A DNA stretch of 64,000 nucleotides from Enoplolaimus lenunculus (GCA_030248215.1 JASANG010003752.1:248001-312000); one strand, 5' to 3'. Counted from the stretch's first letter, positions 35,801 to 50,800 are shown. Program-made: numbers and translations. The notes: generated from the letters alone by a model not told the origin.

Positions 35801-38800
35801 GGTATTGTTCTTGTTGTTTTTTGTTATATCCGTTGAAGCGCCTAACTATTACTTAGCAGCGCTACAGTCCCCACACTCATATTTGACAGCTTGTCATTCG
35901 AACGATAAACATTCCGTCCATAAGTACAATTTTAATGCGAAATTATTAGCATAACATTTAACACAATATTCTTGTTAAAATGGAAATGATGTTTTTTGTT
36001 TGTTGGCTGGTTGGTAGGTAATCAGTGTTTTGATAAGATTCCTGCTAGATTGAGTGGTGCAGCGGATGTGGCATTTGTAATTGTTTGTAGCAGCTCGGTC
36101 AAAATAACACTTTAACTTTTAATCAATAAAGTGTTCTAGGCGTCTCAGAGACGTTGCGTTTTCTCTTGCTGGGGACATCAGAACAAAATTCTACTGACAT
36201 TGAAGTAAGATTTTTGTTTGTCTGTACCATTTGTACAGGGTGCGATCGGATATTAATTTACCAGAACTGGATGCGGATATTGAATTTTCAGCGGAACAGG
36301 AACTTCATACCGTCGCTGTATTTTTAACGTACTCAAGATTTTTTCGTCTGTTAAAAAGATCATAATTACTGCTGATAAACGGAAATTATTTAGTGCAACA
36401 ATGCGTTTAACTCGATCGCTTATATAACATTTAGCAAAACTTAAACTTTAACTTCTTGTAACTTCTTGACTTGGTTAAAGACGTTTACTTGTAAAAAACA
36501 GTTTTATGATATTCAGCACCACAACCTTAACGATCCTGTAGGTTTATGAATGAATTGGATACGGGTATCAGTTTTTACCGGATATTAAACCGGATATCCG
36601 GTCGCACCCTGTATTAGTTCATATATTTATTCGGATTGTTTGTACAATGTTAATAGCGAAAATGCTAAATGATTTCGTCTTGTACGTTATTGTAAGTAAT
36701 GTAGTGGGCTAAATGTTTTAGCTTTTGGGTCGCACACCGCAGGAAACTCATGAAATTGTTTGCCTTATCAGGTATGCTATATAAACATAGTTAAAGCGCA
36801 GCGTGCATTGAGCAATGCATGTGGTGTCTGAGAATGCGGTTTTGCAGCGCTTAACGTTTCATAAATTCTAACGTATTGCGGTGTCACAGTTTTCTGCAGG
36901 ATTCTTGATTTCGCGCGAACTGTGTCAGGCTAAAGCTCGGAAACTACTGTCATATATTAATAAATGATCGTGTTATACGCTATGGAATTGAGCACAATTT
37001 TTGCATTAAATTTACGCTGCTTTAGTGTTAAATTTTAGTTCTTTAGCTCTTGGAATTAGCTTATTTTGAAAATATTTTCTTACTTGGATACAGTCAGCGT
37101 AAATGAAGCAGTTTTGTTTGCTGTCTAAGCCTAAATATATTTTTACCCAGACTGTATCCAGTTTGACTTTAACGAATAATGCTGTTGAGTTTGTCTCAAT
37201 TACTTTTTGCTTTTAAGTTTAATATTAAATATTTTTAGTGAACTGTTGCCTCACTTGCCGTCAGTCGGGTTATTTTCTGTGGACGCGTTACTGAAACGTT
37301 CTCACGCCCACATTGGCTCTGACGTTTCATGGCAGTGGAAAGACGACAGTGGTATTTGGAGGCATTACACTGCAATTGATTGCCGAATTTTAGAAGTATG
37401 TCGTCTGATTTGTAGCTGGAGGATAACTTGGTTTTGTTGAAGTATCCAGGCAGGAAAATTATTTTGATAGGGTTGTAGCGAGAAATTAATGAAAACTGGT
37501 ACCGGATTTTCTTTTTCACAATTCTTAGTGGAGGTGTGGCGTAATGTTTTGAATATCCGTGGGTGTTTTTGAAACAGAGTTGGTAAGATCTTTATGTTTA
37601 GACTTCAGCAAATTAACAGCCTTATCCTGTTTGGCTGACTTCTGTTTACGAAACGAGCTATTTTCTAGTCTTTTAAGAGCTATGAGCAGATCTAGCATTA
37701 GACTGGAAATCTATGAACGTTTGTTTGAACAAAAACCGAATATGGTATGTAGTATTCGTGTTTGTGTTCTTGTGATCATCGAATGTTTTTTGTTGCTGTT
37801 TCAGACTGCTTTTCAGTCGCGCGAAGATGAAGTTAGCATTAACGCGCATGGACGGACTTATACGGTTGATTTTCACAATATGACTCAAATTAACGATGAG
37901 ACTGGAAAGTGTCGTCAAGTTTACCGCAAATCCAATTATAACGCTCATCGAATTTTGCAAAACGGTAAGCGAGATATTAGAATATGTTGTTGCGTTGAAA
38001 ATTGGGTGAAAAGCACACACTTTGGCTGGCCGCTATACCTGGGGTTTCGCTACTGGAGGTTCGAGCCAAACTTACTAAGAGCCCCTGATTCTGCCCCCCA
38101 CTTCACATAAGATTCTCCCCGGTAGAGCCCCCACTCAAGATTCACACCCCGGTTAATTGCACGTTCCGTAAGTGTTACATTTTTGGGAAAAAGCATCATC
38201 GGTATGGATTATGTGTTAGCTATCCGTGATGTATATATTGGATTTGTGTTTATTATTTATATGCACTAGCAAGTTATGCAATAATGTTTTTGACTGTGAT
38301 TAGTGGTACGCGTAGTTAAACACTGGATAGTAAGTGCAACTGACGCTTTATTCAAAATTCTGTACCCCCCGTTCAGAAATGTCCCCGGGTTGATGCCCCG
38401 CACTCCGTCGCTACCCATGGAAACCAATGTGCTACTAATTTATTGTTTAGTTTTAAACTTGTTAAAATGTGAATAAATTAACTTTTTCACTGATAAAAAT
38501 TTGATGACTCAAAATTTGTTTTTATGTTTTTAGTTTGTTGTGAGTAATATGTTTTTATATTCTTGTACTTATATACTTTTAGCATTCCAAAGCCTAGATC
38601 GCGACGCACGACTTGTTTTGCTGAAGGAAAACCCGGAAATCATTGAAAACTTTGTTCGGTTGCTCTTCGTTGTCCTCCATGAAGTTTACATATCGTCGGT
38701 TGGTTTGTGTTGACTGTTGCACACTTTCCTCCACATTTTAATGTTTAGTTCCAAGCTTAAAGACGTAACAAGAGCCGTTTGTGTTATTTTATTATTTAAT

Positions 38801-41800
38801 GTACATCATTATTCTTTTTACTGGTCTTGTTAATAGACCTTAGGCAGAAATTATGCTGACCGACTTTTTTATCCGTTTGAGGATATTTGCAGGCTGGACC
38901 AGCAGTGCGTTATGAATGCCTGACGGCAATGCGTCGCATGATATATCATTCGTCTAGCGATTTACTGCGGGAAGTTCTTAAAAATGTGTCCATTTCTAGG
39001 TAAGTCGGCTACTTTTAAGATTGATTCGCTTTTGTCACCGCCCTCGTGCGCTGGCTCTTGTTTACGCTTGCGGCAGTTTTCAAAGAAATGTGTGTTGTAA
39101 ATAGGGTAGAACGACTTATTTTGATGATTTTTCAAAAAATTCTAGACTGGAATTTTATTCTCACATTATTTTTGCATTAGCAGTGCTTATATGTTACTTG
39201 TAAAGGTGCAATAATCCATCGTTGTAAACTTCCCGCAACTATATACACAGGATTGAAATTTTTCTAAAACAATTATACATGGTGCTGGGACTTAGAAGGG
39301 AATAAGTTGTAAAGCTCAATCAGTTACTATGGCAGTGATATTCTTTATGTGAACCAATATAACCTCACGGTTAAGGGGTATAGTTTAAATTTAAATTATA
39401 ATTGTTGGGGTTCGAATGCAAAGTTAGCACTACAAAATATTGACGTAGGTTCTGCTATAGCCATTCGTGTAGCCAATCAGTAACTGTACTCCAATAAGTC
39501 TGCCAAACAACACCTTGCTACCCGCTGCACTAAGAGTACGACTGCAGTTTCGCCCACAGTATGCTGTACTAAAGATCAATTTTAAAGCCCAGGGAGGTAA
39601 AATTGATCATCTAGCAGGCAAGCTCACAACAATAATAAATATATGCACATGGTGAACGAATTGTTATTAGCGCACGGTGCAACGATTTCTATCGGTTGGA
39701 CCTAAACGTATATAATTTCATATGAAATTACATCACTCCTAGAATATTATTTACGAACACGCGAAAATGATTCCCATACATTCTGCTATATTAACAAAAC
39801 GTCAAAAACTGCAAACGGAGTTGCGGAAAAACTGCTGGACTTTTACTAATACTAAATTTAAATGCTTTCTTCGTCAACTTTGTAACTTTTTCATTCCTGG
39901 TTCTTATCTATCGAGTGGAGTAGCGGTAACCAAAATTTCAGTCAAAATTGCTTGTATATTTCAAAACTGAAATATAATGGTTGTGAAGCAAGCTGTGTTC
40001 TTACCGCACATAGTTATTGCGCAGCAATTATGAGTAGTAAATCTTAACAGAAAAGTTTATATCTGATCCATTTGGCTAGTCCTGGATGGCGTTCCTTGTG
40101 TTACCAAGTGTGTGCGGCATCATATGAGTTACCGTACGGCGCCGGATGGAACCGTAAATCAGTATGTATATATAAATAAAAAAATTTTTGGCTTGGGCGG
40201 AACATTACAACAACGATAGCGTCACGTTTTGCGTTCACGCTAATAAATGATGTATCATTTTAAGTTGTTGTATTGCTAATTCTATCGATTTTACGAAAGT
40301 CAAAAATAAGTAGTTTACATTGTATTGTTTCAGTCATATCGCTAATATGCTTAATTCGAACGATTTGAAAATTAAAGTTGGAGCGCTGCAGCTTGTTAGC
40401 ATTATGCTCGAAAAAATGCCTGACTTTTTCGCTGTTCATTTCCGTCGTGAAGGTTAGAATGATCTGACGTTAGTCTAGAAATGCTGAAAAATTTTAAGTT
40501 TAATATGGCCTATTGTTGTTGCTGTTGTTGTTGTTGTTGTTGTTGTTGTTTGCATTTTGAAGAAGAATGGGTTTTACTGAAAAGCAGTTTGTTTAAATTT
40601 GTAACTTTCGTTTTTCCAATTGCTGAGTTGTTGATCATATTGAACAACGACAACCAACGATTTATTGAAAACGGCCAAATGCTGGCGGTTTTGTTTCCAT
40701 TTTTTTTGTCGTGGAAATTTCATTTTATCACAATTTATATTGCACAATGCACATAATAATGTATGAGCAGTACAATATAAACTTATTGTTTTTGTGTAAA
40801 TTCGAGAGATCTGCCATTTTGTCGATCTACTATGCATTTTTGACATGTCCGCTTATAATATTCGCACGGAAAACAGTAAATAGGTGCACACGCATAGTTT
40901 GACTGGGAACATAATTATAATAATTATTGATTGTATAACAGTAGTGTCGGTTGTAGAAAAAATATTTTTTACCAAAAATCGAAATTACTCAAAATATGGT
41001 ATACCTACTACTATCTAGGCCAGTATTCTCAAGTATGTGTAGCACTTATCACCATTTAGCACTGGACTTTCAAATTGACGTTTCCTGCCATTATTGGCAG
41101 ATATCAAATCAATGTAAATGGAACGCAGAAATGTTCGGAAGTTCTAAGCGTATCATTTGTGATTCGAAAGCTACCAGTCCTATCACAAATGGTTATAGAT
41201 GTTACACCCAGGGATCGACCGGATATTAATTTTACCGGTTACTGAACCGGAGCCGGATAGCGAATTTTGTACCGGAACCGGAGCCGAATGTTAACCGGAT
41301 ATATGATCTAAATTTGCATTATTTTTTGGTTTGGATTTTTCGTTCCATGTCAGTGTCCATTCATTAATTGCTACGAATTGCAGTCACTTCAAAATAATTT
41401 TGACGTGTAAATAACAGTTTTATGATAAATTTATTAACCACAACGGCAAATATCCGGTATTCTTTAGGTTTATGCCGGATACGGATGTCGGATTTTGCCG
41501 GATATTGCCGAAACCGCATATCCGGTCGATCCCTGGTTACACTCATTCTACAGTTATAGCAGCAGTTAAAATTTAAAGTAAATCATACGCAAGATGGCAA
41601 TAGTTTTCATCCTTTGCTTCACAGGTGTCGTTCATCAAATTGAAAAGCTAATCGCCGATCCAGTTGCTAATAGTATGACTTCAATGGTCGCTACAGCGGC
41701 AGCAGCAGCAACAACAACAACAACAACAGCAACAACAAAAACAACGAAATGTGATTCGCTAACGCTTGTCTGTTCGAGTGCTATTGGCGTTTCCACAACT

Positions 41801-44800
41801 ACAATGTTGCCTAAATCTGGTGATAATCCGTCACAAACGAGCAAGGATGACTCCAACACAGCGCAACAGTATTCAGAAACAACAGCAAGAACAATTGTTC
41901 CGCCTGGGTTAAGATGGGACCAAATACCACTGGTTGCAGCTGGAATTTCTACTTGTACGACAACTTCAACTACAAAGGATGCAAACTTATTTGTACCGAA
42001 CACTTTGTCGTATAGCGGTATCAGGAGTTGTACCGGTAGTAGTTCTCAAACAGTTAGTACTAGTCTTAGCGGCGCAGGTTTTCAAGAAAGTGAGGCGCAT
42101 CAAACGTTGAGGATGCAACAACCACAGCAGCGAATGGCTCCAGCCCTGGTTAGTCCACAGATATTAGGTCACCCTTCAGCGGCGGCTGCGTTACAGTTTG
42201 CTATTCCTAACGTTCCTCACAGGGTTCTGTTTAGTTTAGGACGACCCTCGCCTAGTGTAGATGGGGCAGGAGTACAACAGGTTACCTCGAATGGCTGGAA
42301 GATACAAACTAGTAGTAGCAGTAGTAATACAGCTGGTGAACTTGTGACTTCGAGGAGCAACATGAGTTCGCTTACAACGCCATCTACAGCAATGATGGAT
42401 GCAAACAGTATGCCTGGTGTGAAGACTGGTTTTGGAGAAAGTAATAATGTATCAATTCTCAAAAGTGTGGGTTCGGCAGTTGCCAAGGGAGCTCCTACAA
42501 CGACCGTAGCGAATAAAGGTGGAGAAGCAAACAGTTACAATAGCGCACGGGATGGATATATTGTGCCTAGCGACAGTGGTGTTAGTGATATAGCAATGGC
42601 TGCAGCGGCAGCTGCTGCAACGCTTAGTTCACCTGAGCAAACAGCAGCAATGCTATTCTCGCCGTTAAAGTTTCCAATTAATATAGTCCAAACACAAAAC
42701 CTGCCGAATAAAACTAACGACGGATTAGCAAATGATTTGAGCGGCAACATGAAACATAGCGACAAAGTGACAGGTGTTCAGTTTAGTAGTAGCAGCTTTG
42801 CTGGTCTGCAAACCAATATGTCTGTAGGGAAGATTGAGTCGCGTGGGGTGCATGACGCAACATATTCCGAAGGCGTAGCAGGGTCAGATATGTTGACGAG
42901 TCAACAGAAATCGTCGATCGTAGTCTCTGCTGCAAATGGAAATAGTTCTTTGCTACCCACGGCGGCGCCTGGGACGAATATAGTTGATACCATGAATTCA
43001 GTTGCTGCTCAACTTGGAACTGCTGGGCATAACATCCCGGTACATGCGCAACCGAATCAGTTTGCACTTAGCTCAACAGGCTCTATTGTTCCGGCATCGC
43101 CGGAAAATATTGGTTCGTTTGATGCAGTGGCAGCTGCTGCAGCAGTTTCAATGCTGTACGGGTTTTTACAACAGCCACCATTACCACCAGGTTCTGCGTC
43201 GCAAGTTATGGGAACAACAGACCAGTCTATGTTGAACACAGGTTCACAACAGACGGTAGAGCCCATGCCGCAAGGACAATCCAGAGATGAAAGGCAGAAC
43301 ACAAGTGAAGAGAGATCGCGAAAGTCAGATACAGCTACAAGTTCATGGGGCAGTTTTGAAACGTTTGAGACTCAACAAGCGGTAACCGGAGCCGGTGGCG
43401 GCAGACGGAAACGGCCATCCGGCCGGTATGGAAATGGTAAAGCAAATCCGGTGGTGACGGAATACGCAACAAAACAAGCGGAAGCCAAATATTCTGAGCA
43501 GAAATCACAACCAAGCCGTGCAACGCAACAAATGCCAAGCTCCTCTGTTGTGCAGGGATTTCCACATTTTTTGTTTCTGCCACCACCAGGGTTAGCAGCT
43601 GTAACTCCTGCACAGAATCTGTCCCAAGCTGAATCAGGTGATCAGACAAAACGAAATGTCACTGCTAGCAAGGGTGAGGAAAATGAAGCTAGAGTGAACG
43701 CCCAGAGTGCTTATAACACAGCTAATGCATCAAGTATGTCACAGCCTGGACTAGAACCAACTGCAGCTTCGCTTACTCCAGACCAATGGGCAAGTATTAT
43801 CGCACGTTTAATGAACCCTCCAGGTGCTATTTCGAATAATACAGCTATGGTGGCGAATACACTAGAAAAAATAACAACACAAGGGTTTCCGAAGGCAGAA
43901 CAAGCGTCTGCTGCCGCCACACAGGGCGTGATTCAACTTGAACCAATTTTGGGTTCACTTATTAGGCCTGATAGGCCAGCAGATTTGAGATCACTGTCTT
44001 CAACGAAAACAACAGAGTCGGTAAACGTAGGTTCGAGTTCTCAAGCACATTTGTCCAGTTTAGTGTCAACAAATAAAGTATCTTTAGCTGTTACCACTGC
44101 TACCAACACGTATCCGTACAGCTTATATCAGCCAAATGTAGTATCAAAAATTATGACATCGGGTGGCAGCACACAGTCTCCAGGTCAAATTTTAGATGTT
44201 TTCTCGCACGCAGCAGCTTATTCGGCTCTGTATGGAAGCCTACGATCGAATTCAAGTGCTACGTTTGCTTCCTCGCTTATTCAACAAGATCAGATCCGGT
44301 CAGGCATGAGTAACCAACAACTAATTAATTTTTATGGAGTTAGCAGTGATGGTACAGCAGGTGTGTCAGCGGCTAATGTAGCACCTGTGGTAAATTCACA
44401 GCGAATTTGCGGACCAAAAAGTAGCACAATTTCAAGTACGACTGGCGTTGTTGGTGCTGAATTTAGCAGTAGCGGAAGTAGCAGTACAACTGATTTAATG
44501 CTACTTGGTGACCCTAATAGTATGGTAGGTGTGGCGCCATTGGCTAGAAATGATTCTTGCGATGATGAAATGATGGTAGAAGATAAGAAAATAGACGAAA
44601 AATCAGTGGTCGTGAACTCGGAGGCGAGCTTGGTGAAAACAACGCAGTCCGGTGGACAGGGCGCAATATCTAGGGCCGCAATGCACCCCGCTGGAGATGA
44701 GCAAACACCGCGAATGTGGACCCGCAGGCGGTCAGCAGAAGCTCAACAGTATCAGAAACAACAACAACAAAGGAAATATCCAGCATTGGTGGATCATAAT

Positions 44801-47800
44801 ACAGCATTAAGTAAGGAATCAAGTTGCTCTGTCGACAAAGGAAGTCTTGATGGGAAAACTGGTAAGACAATGGAGGAAAACATGAGAGAGAAACAAACGC
44901 ATAGTTCTGGGGCTGAGCAGCGGTTACGTCGTCACGGTGCTGTTACCAGCCATCGGAATACGGTAGCTAATATTGCAGATAGTCGAAGGGTTTCGAGTCC
45001 TATGGCAAATTCGCGAACGCTTGGAATTGATGATCGATGTTATAGAAGTGGCATCGGCACTGATTTGACGCCTAGTCTAACTGGTACCGTTAGCGAATGC
45101 ACCGTGAGCGACGGAATTCCGCAACAACCTCAAGATTCAATATTTTTACCAGGGCAGATTGAAATGATTGATGCTGAACAGTCGGATAACAATGGACAAT
45201 TGGAAATTCCGCGTCAACTTTTGAATGAGATTGCCGAGTCATCTTGTAAGGGTTGGAGCTATAGTGTTGCTTCTACCAGTACGGTTGGGTTGGCAGTAAC
45301 TTCTGGAAACATTGGCGAAACGATGGTGGAATCTGTTAACCAGCAGCCTGTTACGTGTAGTTCGGGTCAGGCTAAAACGATGACTGGCGGTAGTAAGACT
45401 GCTACAGCTGGTTCAACGATGGCTGGTCATTTTGGTAGCGATTATTCTCATGCGAAAACGGCCGCAGCATCGAGTGGTAGCCGTACAGGTACGTTACTAC
45501 ACAGTGTATATGTTGTGAACTTATTTGCCCTAGTTGGCAACTGGGACGTACCAAACCACGCTTGCTGTTTGGTGCAGCCCAAACAAGTACTGGAATGCAA
45601 AATGATTTTGATTGGTTGTTCAGGTTTGACTATGTTTGAGAAAACTGACTTACATTGTAATTATTTGCCTTCACCACGTTTGCAAACTATAAGTTAAACG
45701 TTTGGCTAATCAAAACAACAGAAATAAAAAGCATTATCCACGTAACGCTGTATTCGATCAACATCACAGCGCGCGCTCACACAGATTGGATTGTAAACAA
45801 ATAACATTGTTTACTTTATTGTTTCAATCACATGCAGTTTGCATTCCAGTACTTGTTTGGGCTGCCCCGAACAGCAATTGTCCTTTTCGGACGTACCAGT
45901 TGACAACTATGATAAATACCTGTTTGGGACGCGACATATGTCCTCGATTACCCGCTGGTCTCAGTGTTATTTTGTATATTTTGGTTAGTTTGCAAACGGA
46001 ATCGAGCGTAGGTCTCTCAGATACGTAACAAACGTATACTGTTTTTAATTTAAGGGAATTCTCCGTACTTATTTAAATCTTAAGCTATAAAACTAACGAA
46101 TTAACTCATTCTTACCGCCGACGGTTAATGTTTTTTCCAATTTTTTCGATAGTTCACTATTCGACGACAACGAATCTGTTCTGTTCTTCTGTATCCCCTG
46201 CCATGTAAAATATACGTAAAATGCAGGTTAGAAACAGTTTCTGGTAAAATTGGCAAATGTATTTCCATAACGCCGCGAAATATAAGTACATATACTACTG
46301 TCAGAAAATTTAGATCATTACACACTGGCAATAATCTGTCGTTTTTTTAAAACTTTTGCATATAAATCGTGCTCGAACAGCTGTATTTAATTTAAATAAG
46401 TATATTCATCAGCCAAATCATAAATGAAGGTGCTCGGTAGTAATATACGTATAGTGCATACGACATGGTAATATAATGTATCTATACGTATGTAATTTGC
46501 ACACTATATTTGCCATCTTCTTCGCATTGGCCGGGTTTCTGAAATCTTCTAAGTATTTACTTTGAGTTTGACTTATGTACGTAGTGAAACCTCTGACCTA
46601 AGTACTCTTAACTTTTAATATAAACAAATAAATGTCGATTTTGTTCCAATGCGAGACGAATGAAAGGATGTATATTTTTGCTTAAACCAGTATATAATAT
46701 TAATTGCCCGAGGTTGGTTAGAAGTGTTAGCCTGTATTCGTATACCAAATTAAATACGTTCAGTAACTATAGTATTTGCTTAACATACGTAAGTAAACCC
46801 AGCAAATATCTGTCTACCTATCTTGATATATTTTTGTTTTAAGCAAAACCTCGCAGTAAAATTGCACGAAATTGTGATGAATCGCGGGCAGGTGGTGGCG
46901 TAGTAGTTTCTGCGACGCCTACGACTTCAACCAATACCAGCACTGCTTTTCTGCAAAAGACAACAGCTTCTACGCCGTCATCACGATTTTTCCATTCGCT
47001 ACAGATTCCACGCTGGGTTAAAGGTAACAGCAACAATTCTTCGAGCAGCCCTGGTTCCGGTTCAAGCTCATCTGCCGGTAATTCGGCTGCAATAACAAAT
47101 TTTTCAAAACGTCGAAACCAACAAGATGACAGTTGTGGTTATAGTAGTGGAATTAACGCGTCGGGTGGGTTTGAACAACAACGACAACAGCATAATTCGT
47201 TTGCTAATATGTTTTGCCACATGGGTGGAAATAGTGGGTCGCGTGGGAATTTTCGCTCATCGACTCAAAGTGGTCGAGCCGTTGTGAGTACCGCGTCTGC
47301 GATTCCAACTGCTACTGCGAATGGATATGCTGGCTTTGCGTCAGGGATTCCGTTTCTTCATCCTGCTTTGGTGAATTCTGCTACAGGAGGGGGCAACATT
47401 GCGAGTGGAAATAATGCAGGAGCAGCTGTTTTGTTGCCAATATTTGCACCTCCGGCAGCAATGTTGAATACCGCCGTGGACGCCGCTGGCAACAGTTCAT
47501 CCCAACCTCATTCAACACCGGTTGTACTTCAAGGCAGACCCCCAACAATTGACGGATTCGATCCGCAGACGTCTGTGATAACTGCACCCCAGGGTGGCGT
47601 TCTCATACCGCCACCGTCTGGGGGACCGCCGATGGCGCCCCCGCCACCTGGCAGATTTTTCGCTGCCGGAATTCCTATGCAATCGGCATTTGGCTCTACT
47701 ACGCCTTCAATGAGGACAGGAGCGCCTAATAGTGGCAGTAGCAGTGCCTCTGCACACGCTACATACACTATGGAACGGTTTTTGTCGCTGGTAGGTTACG

Positions 47801-50800
47801 TACCGCAATGATTGTGTTGTAACTATAAGTAGTCTTTTATGAACCATAAGACATCGCATTTAACTGGAGGGGAGAGACGTTGAGTTCCTGTTACACCAGT
47901 GAGTTACCCTGACCAGCTATGTATTTACCGGACTGGATGCAACCGGATTTCCGATTCAAAACGAGTTCCGAGACTCGGAGTTTTGATATTTTAATTTTAG
48001 GCATAATTGTTGTGATATGTTGTATAAAAATTCTGCATCATTTATCTATAAAATTGTTCTCGATTAGTTAACTTCTGGCGGTTCGCTCCGGGGGATGGGG
48101 GTGTGGGCCCCACCTCCCGAAAGCCACACCCACTTAAGATTTTTCCCCGGTTCAGCCCCCTACCAACTCAAGATTTCACCTCAGGTTAATACGGCCATAT
48201 TTCTTGTATATTTGATCTGTGTTTATTATTTATATGGTTGTTTTTGAGTATGTGCTTAGTTGCAGGCCTAACTAAACACTGGTTAGTGCAACTGATGCTC
48301 TATTGAAAATTCTACATTCCTCACCTCAGAAATTCCCCCCTCCCGGTTGCGAACCGGGGCCTCCGGTTGATGCATTCCTATAGTCGCAAACTTTGTAGTT
48401 CTGATTCCGGTATATTCCAGTTCCGCTGTAAACCCAGTTACTGGAGCTGTCATGTTCACCGTAAACGGAACTGGATGGTTCCCGGTTTTAAGTGTTTGGT
48501 TGGCCCAAAAGTAAGTTTATTGAATTAAGATTGGATGTTCGCTTTAAAATATTGTTTCATTTGTGTCTGCAATTCATTACATGAATATTATTTTATAACA
48601 CTTGTGTACAAATATATTTCATCCAGTATCTATTATTTATTTAAGCCAACCGGGTATTTACAGTCTCATATGCAGTCGCCGGCAGAAATTGCACAAAATA
48701 AACAACGTATTCGTGAATGGGTTCGCGATCAAGCGATCGCTTTGAATACGAAATATTTTACCACATCTGGAACACCGGAGCAAGGATATGGCGGTTTGAC
48801 AAAGAAAAAGAATTCTCGGGGCAACGCCGCATTAGAAGGAAGTCAACAGCTCACTGGGGAGAACAGTAATGAAACCGAATGTGCAACTCTGAATGAGCTT
48901 GACCGTGATCAAGACAATCTTAATGTGCTAGAACGGTTGAAAGAGATTGTGTCGCGGTTTGACGCGTTGTGTTATGTGCCTGACGATGTAAGTCTATATA
49001 TTTATAGTCTACCATGGTTATCATAAAAAGATATTAGAGTTAGTAATGTATATTCTACAGTATAGCTTACGCTGACTGCCGTTAATTTTAAGCTGTGATT
49101 TATTGGCTGGGGCTCTGAAATCGTACTTCAGTATTTACTTAAGTTGTGCTTAAGTGATTACGTAAGTCGTCGAATAAGTAATAAATACTTCGCTTTTTGA
49201 ACAAAACAAATAAAGACCAAATTTGAACCAGTGTCTTAACAAGGAAGCATTAATTTTGCTTTTTACTCACATGTACGATTCACCTGCAATATCAGTTAGG
49301 CCAAGGTGAAAACGCCTGAACTGATAGTCTGTAACAGATCAAATTTACTCGGTGACTCAAGTATTGACTTAACATAAGTACGCTGTTAGAAACGGTAAAT
49401 TGCCTAAGTAAATGTTTAGCACATAGTTAAGTATGAAGTCGTACTTAAGTAGGGTTTCAGAAACTCAGCGACTGTCTTAAACTGTTTAGATTGACGTCAG
49501 TCGAACTGAGGCTCGAAGAACACTGTGTGATTTGGTTGGTTTGCTAACAACAAGTGATGCGAGTCCGTTTGAAATAATTCACAGCGGGTTAATGCAAGCA
49601 CTATATGCGTATTTGACCGATGTTAGCAAAACAATGCGGCATGAAGGATGTATATCCGATATAGATGGCCCGATTCAAGCTACGACAAAATCATCAGCAA
49701 CGACAACTCGGCCGTGCACCAAAGAGTCTTCTGCAACGTCTGGGGTGACGAATTCTGTCGCGTTGTCGCATACGCCGCCGCCTAATGCTGTGTCGATCTG
49801 CAGCGGGTCGAAACCGTCTGGGACTGCTGAGTCACAAAAATCGCGAGGTAACTTTTCGGTTGGCAGTATGTCTAGTTCTACGAACACGAAACAAGAACAA
49901 CCTGGAGAAAATGATACTTGCCGTCGTGGATTCTCGGTAACTAGCTTTTCCTATGAAGGTGGTTCGAGTCGGAAGTGGCGCACGGAACGTCTCGTACTGT
50001 TTTGTGATGTATTTCTTGGTATCAAGGTAAGCGATGTTCAGGCTGTGTTCTGCGATTGTTTTTTTAAGGACGTTAACAAATGCTGTATGGTTATGAACAT
50101 ATTATTTTTCTAGTTGCGTGACAATATAAGTTTATTTTTCAATATCTGTTACTATTGGAAATTCTTTAACTATGTCACACCATGCCAGAATTTCTCTTCC
50201 AGTAGTAATATTTGTAACAGTTCAATCCCTGTTTCTGTTCCGGCTTTGCAAAACAGGAACGGGGATTTTTTACTGGTTTAATTTTGTTATTAAATTGCTT
50301 ACGAAAATATGATGCTTGGTTTTGCAACAAATGAAACCCCAACGTGGTAAAACCACAAAACGTTTGTTTTGTTTGTGATTCTTTCCAAGTGACTTTAGCT
50401 AACGTCAAATTATTTAAGTGTTAGGTTAAATTCCATTCTACGAGAATACGACATAATATTAAGGTGCAGTTGTAACGTTTTAGCGAGATGACAACTTCCA
50501 GTGGATTTTTGAAAAAACTGACAATAAACCAATGCTTAGCGTTTTGGTTGCGAAACTAAATGCGTGTCTGACGCAAATTGAACAGGTAACGTTGTATCAA
50601 TAGTATCACGGAAGTTTGCGGTTTTTATGTGGCGGAAATTTTATGTTTTCGCTGAGTTAAAAATAGAGGCGTGACAATAATTTTTGCTAAGCTTGTAATA
50701 TAACTGCTGTTTATTAAAGCAGCTTCCAACTACGAATGTGCCGATACCAAAATTTAGGACGATACCGAAGCCGATTCAAACTTTAGTACGCCACGCTTAG

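Larger units (their letters stand above)
30350..36771 (+). other. TRIP12: Armadillo-repeat region of TRIP12
   Basis: Exons 6-15 encode the conserved front half. SRLQALLESRG and [12 protein letters not shown] (exons 6-7) match the family lead-in. Then come [116 protein letters not shown] and [17 protein letters not shown], all in the same order as vertebrate TRIP12. This domain is thought to be the substrate-facing scaffold. Confidence 0.93.

Noticed and set aside
41594-45697. A single-exon 1,367-codon gene
   Set aside because: The first ten codons are intron read-through before the acceptor at 41624, and the last 70 read through the donor into a foldback MITE. The junction residues match TRIP12.
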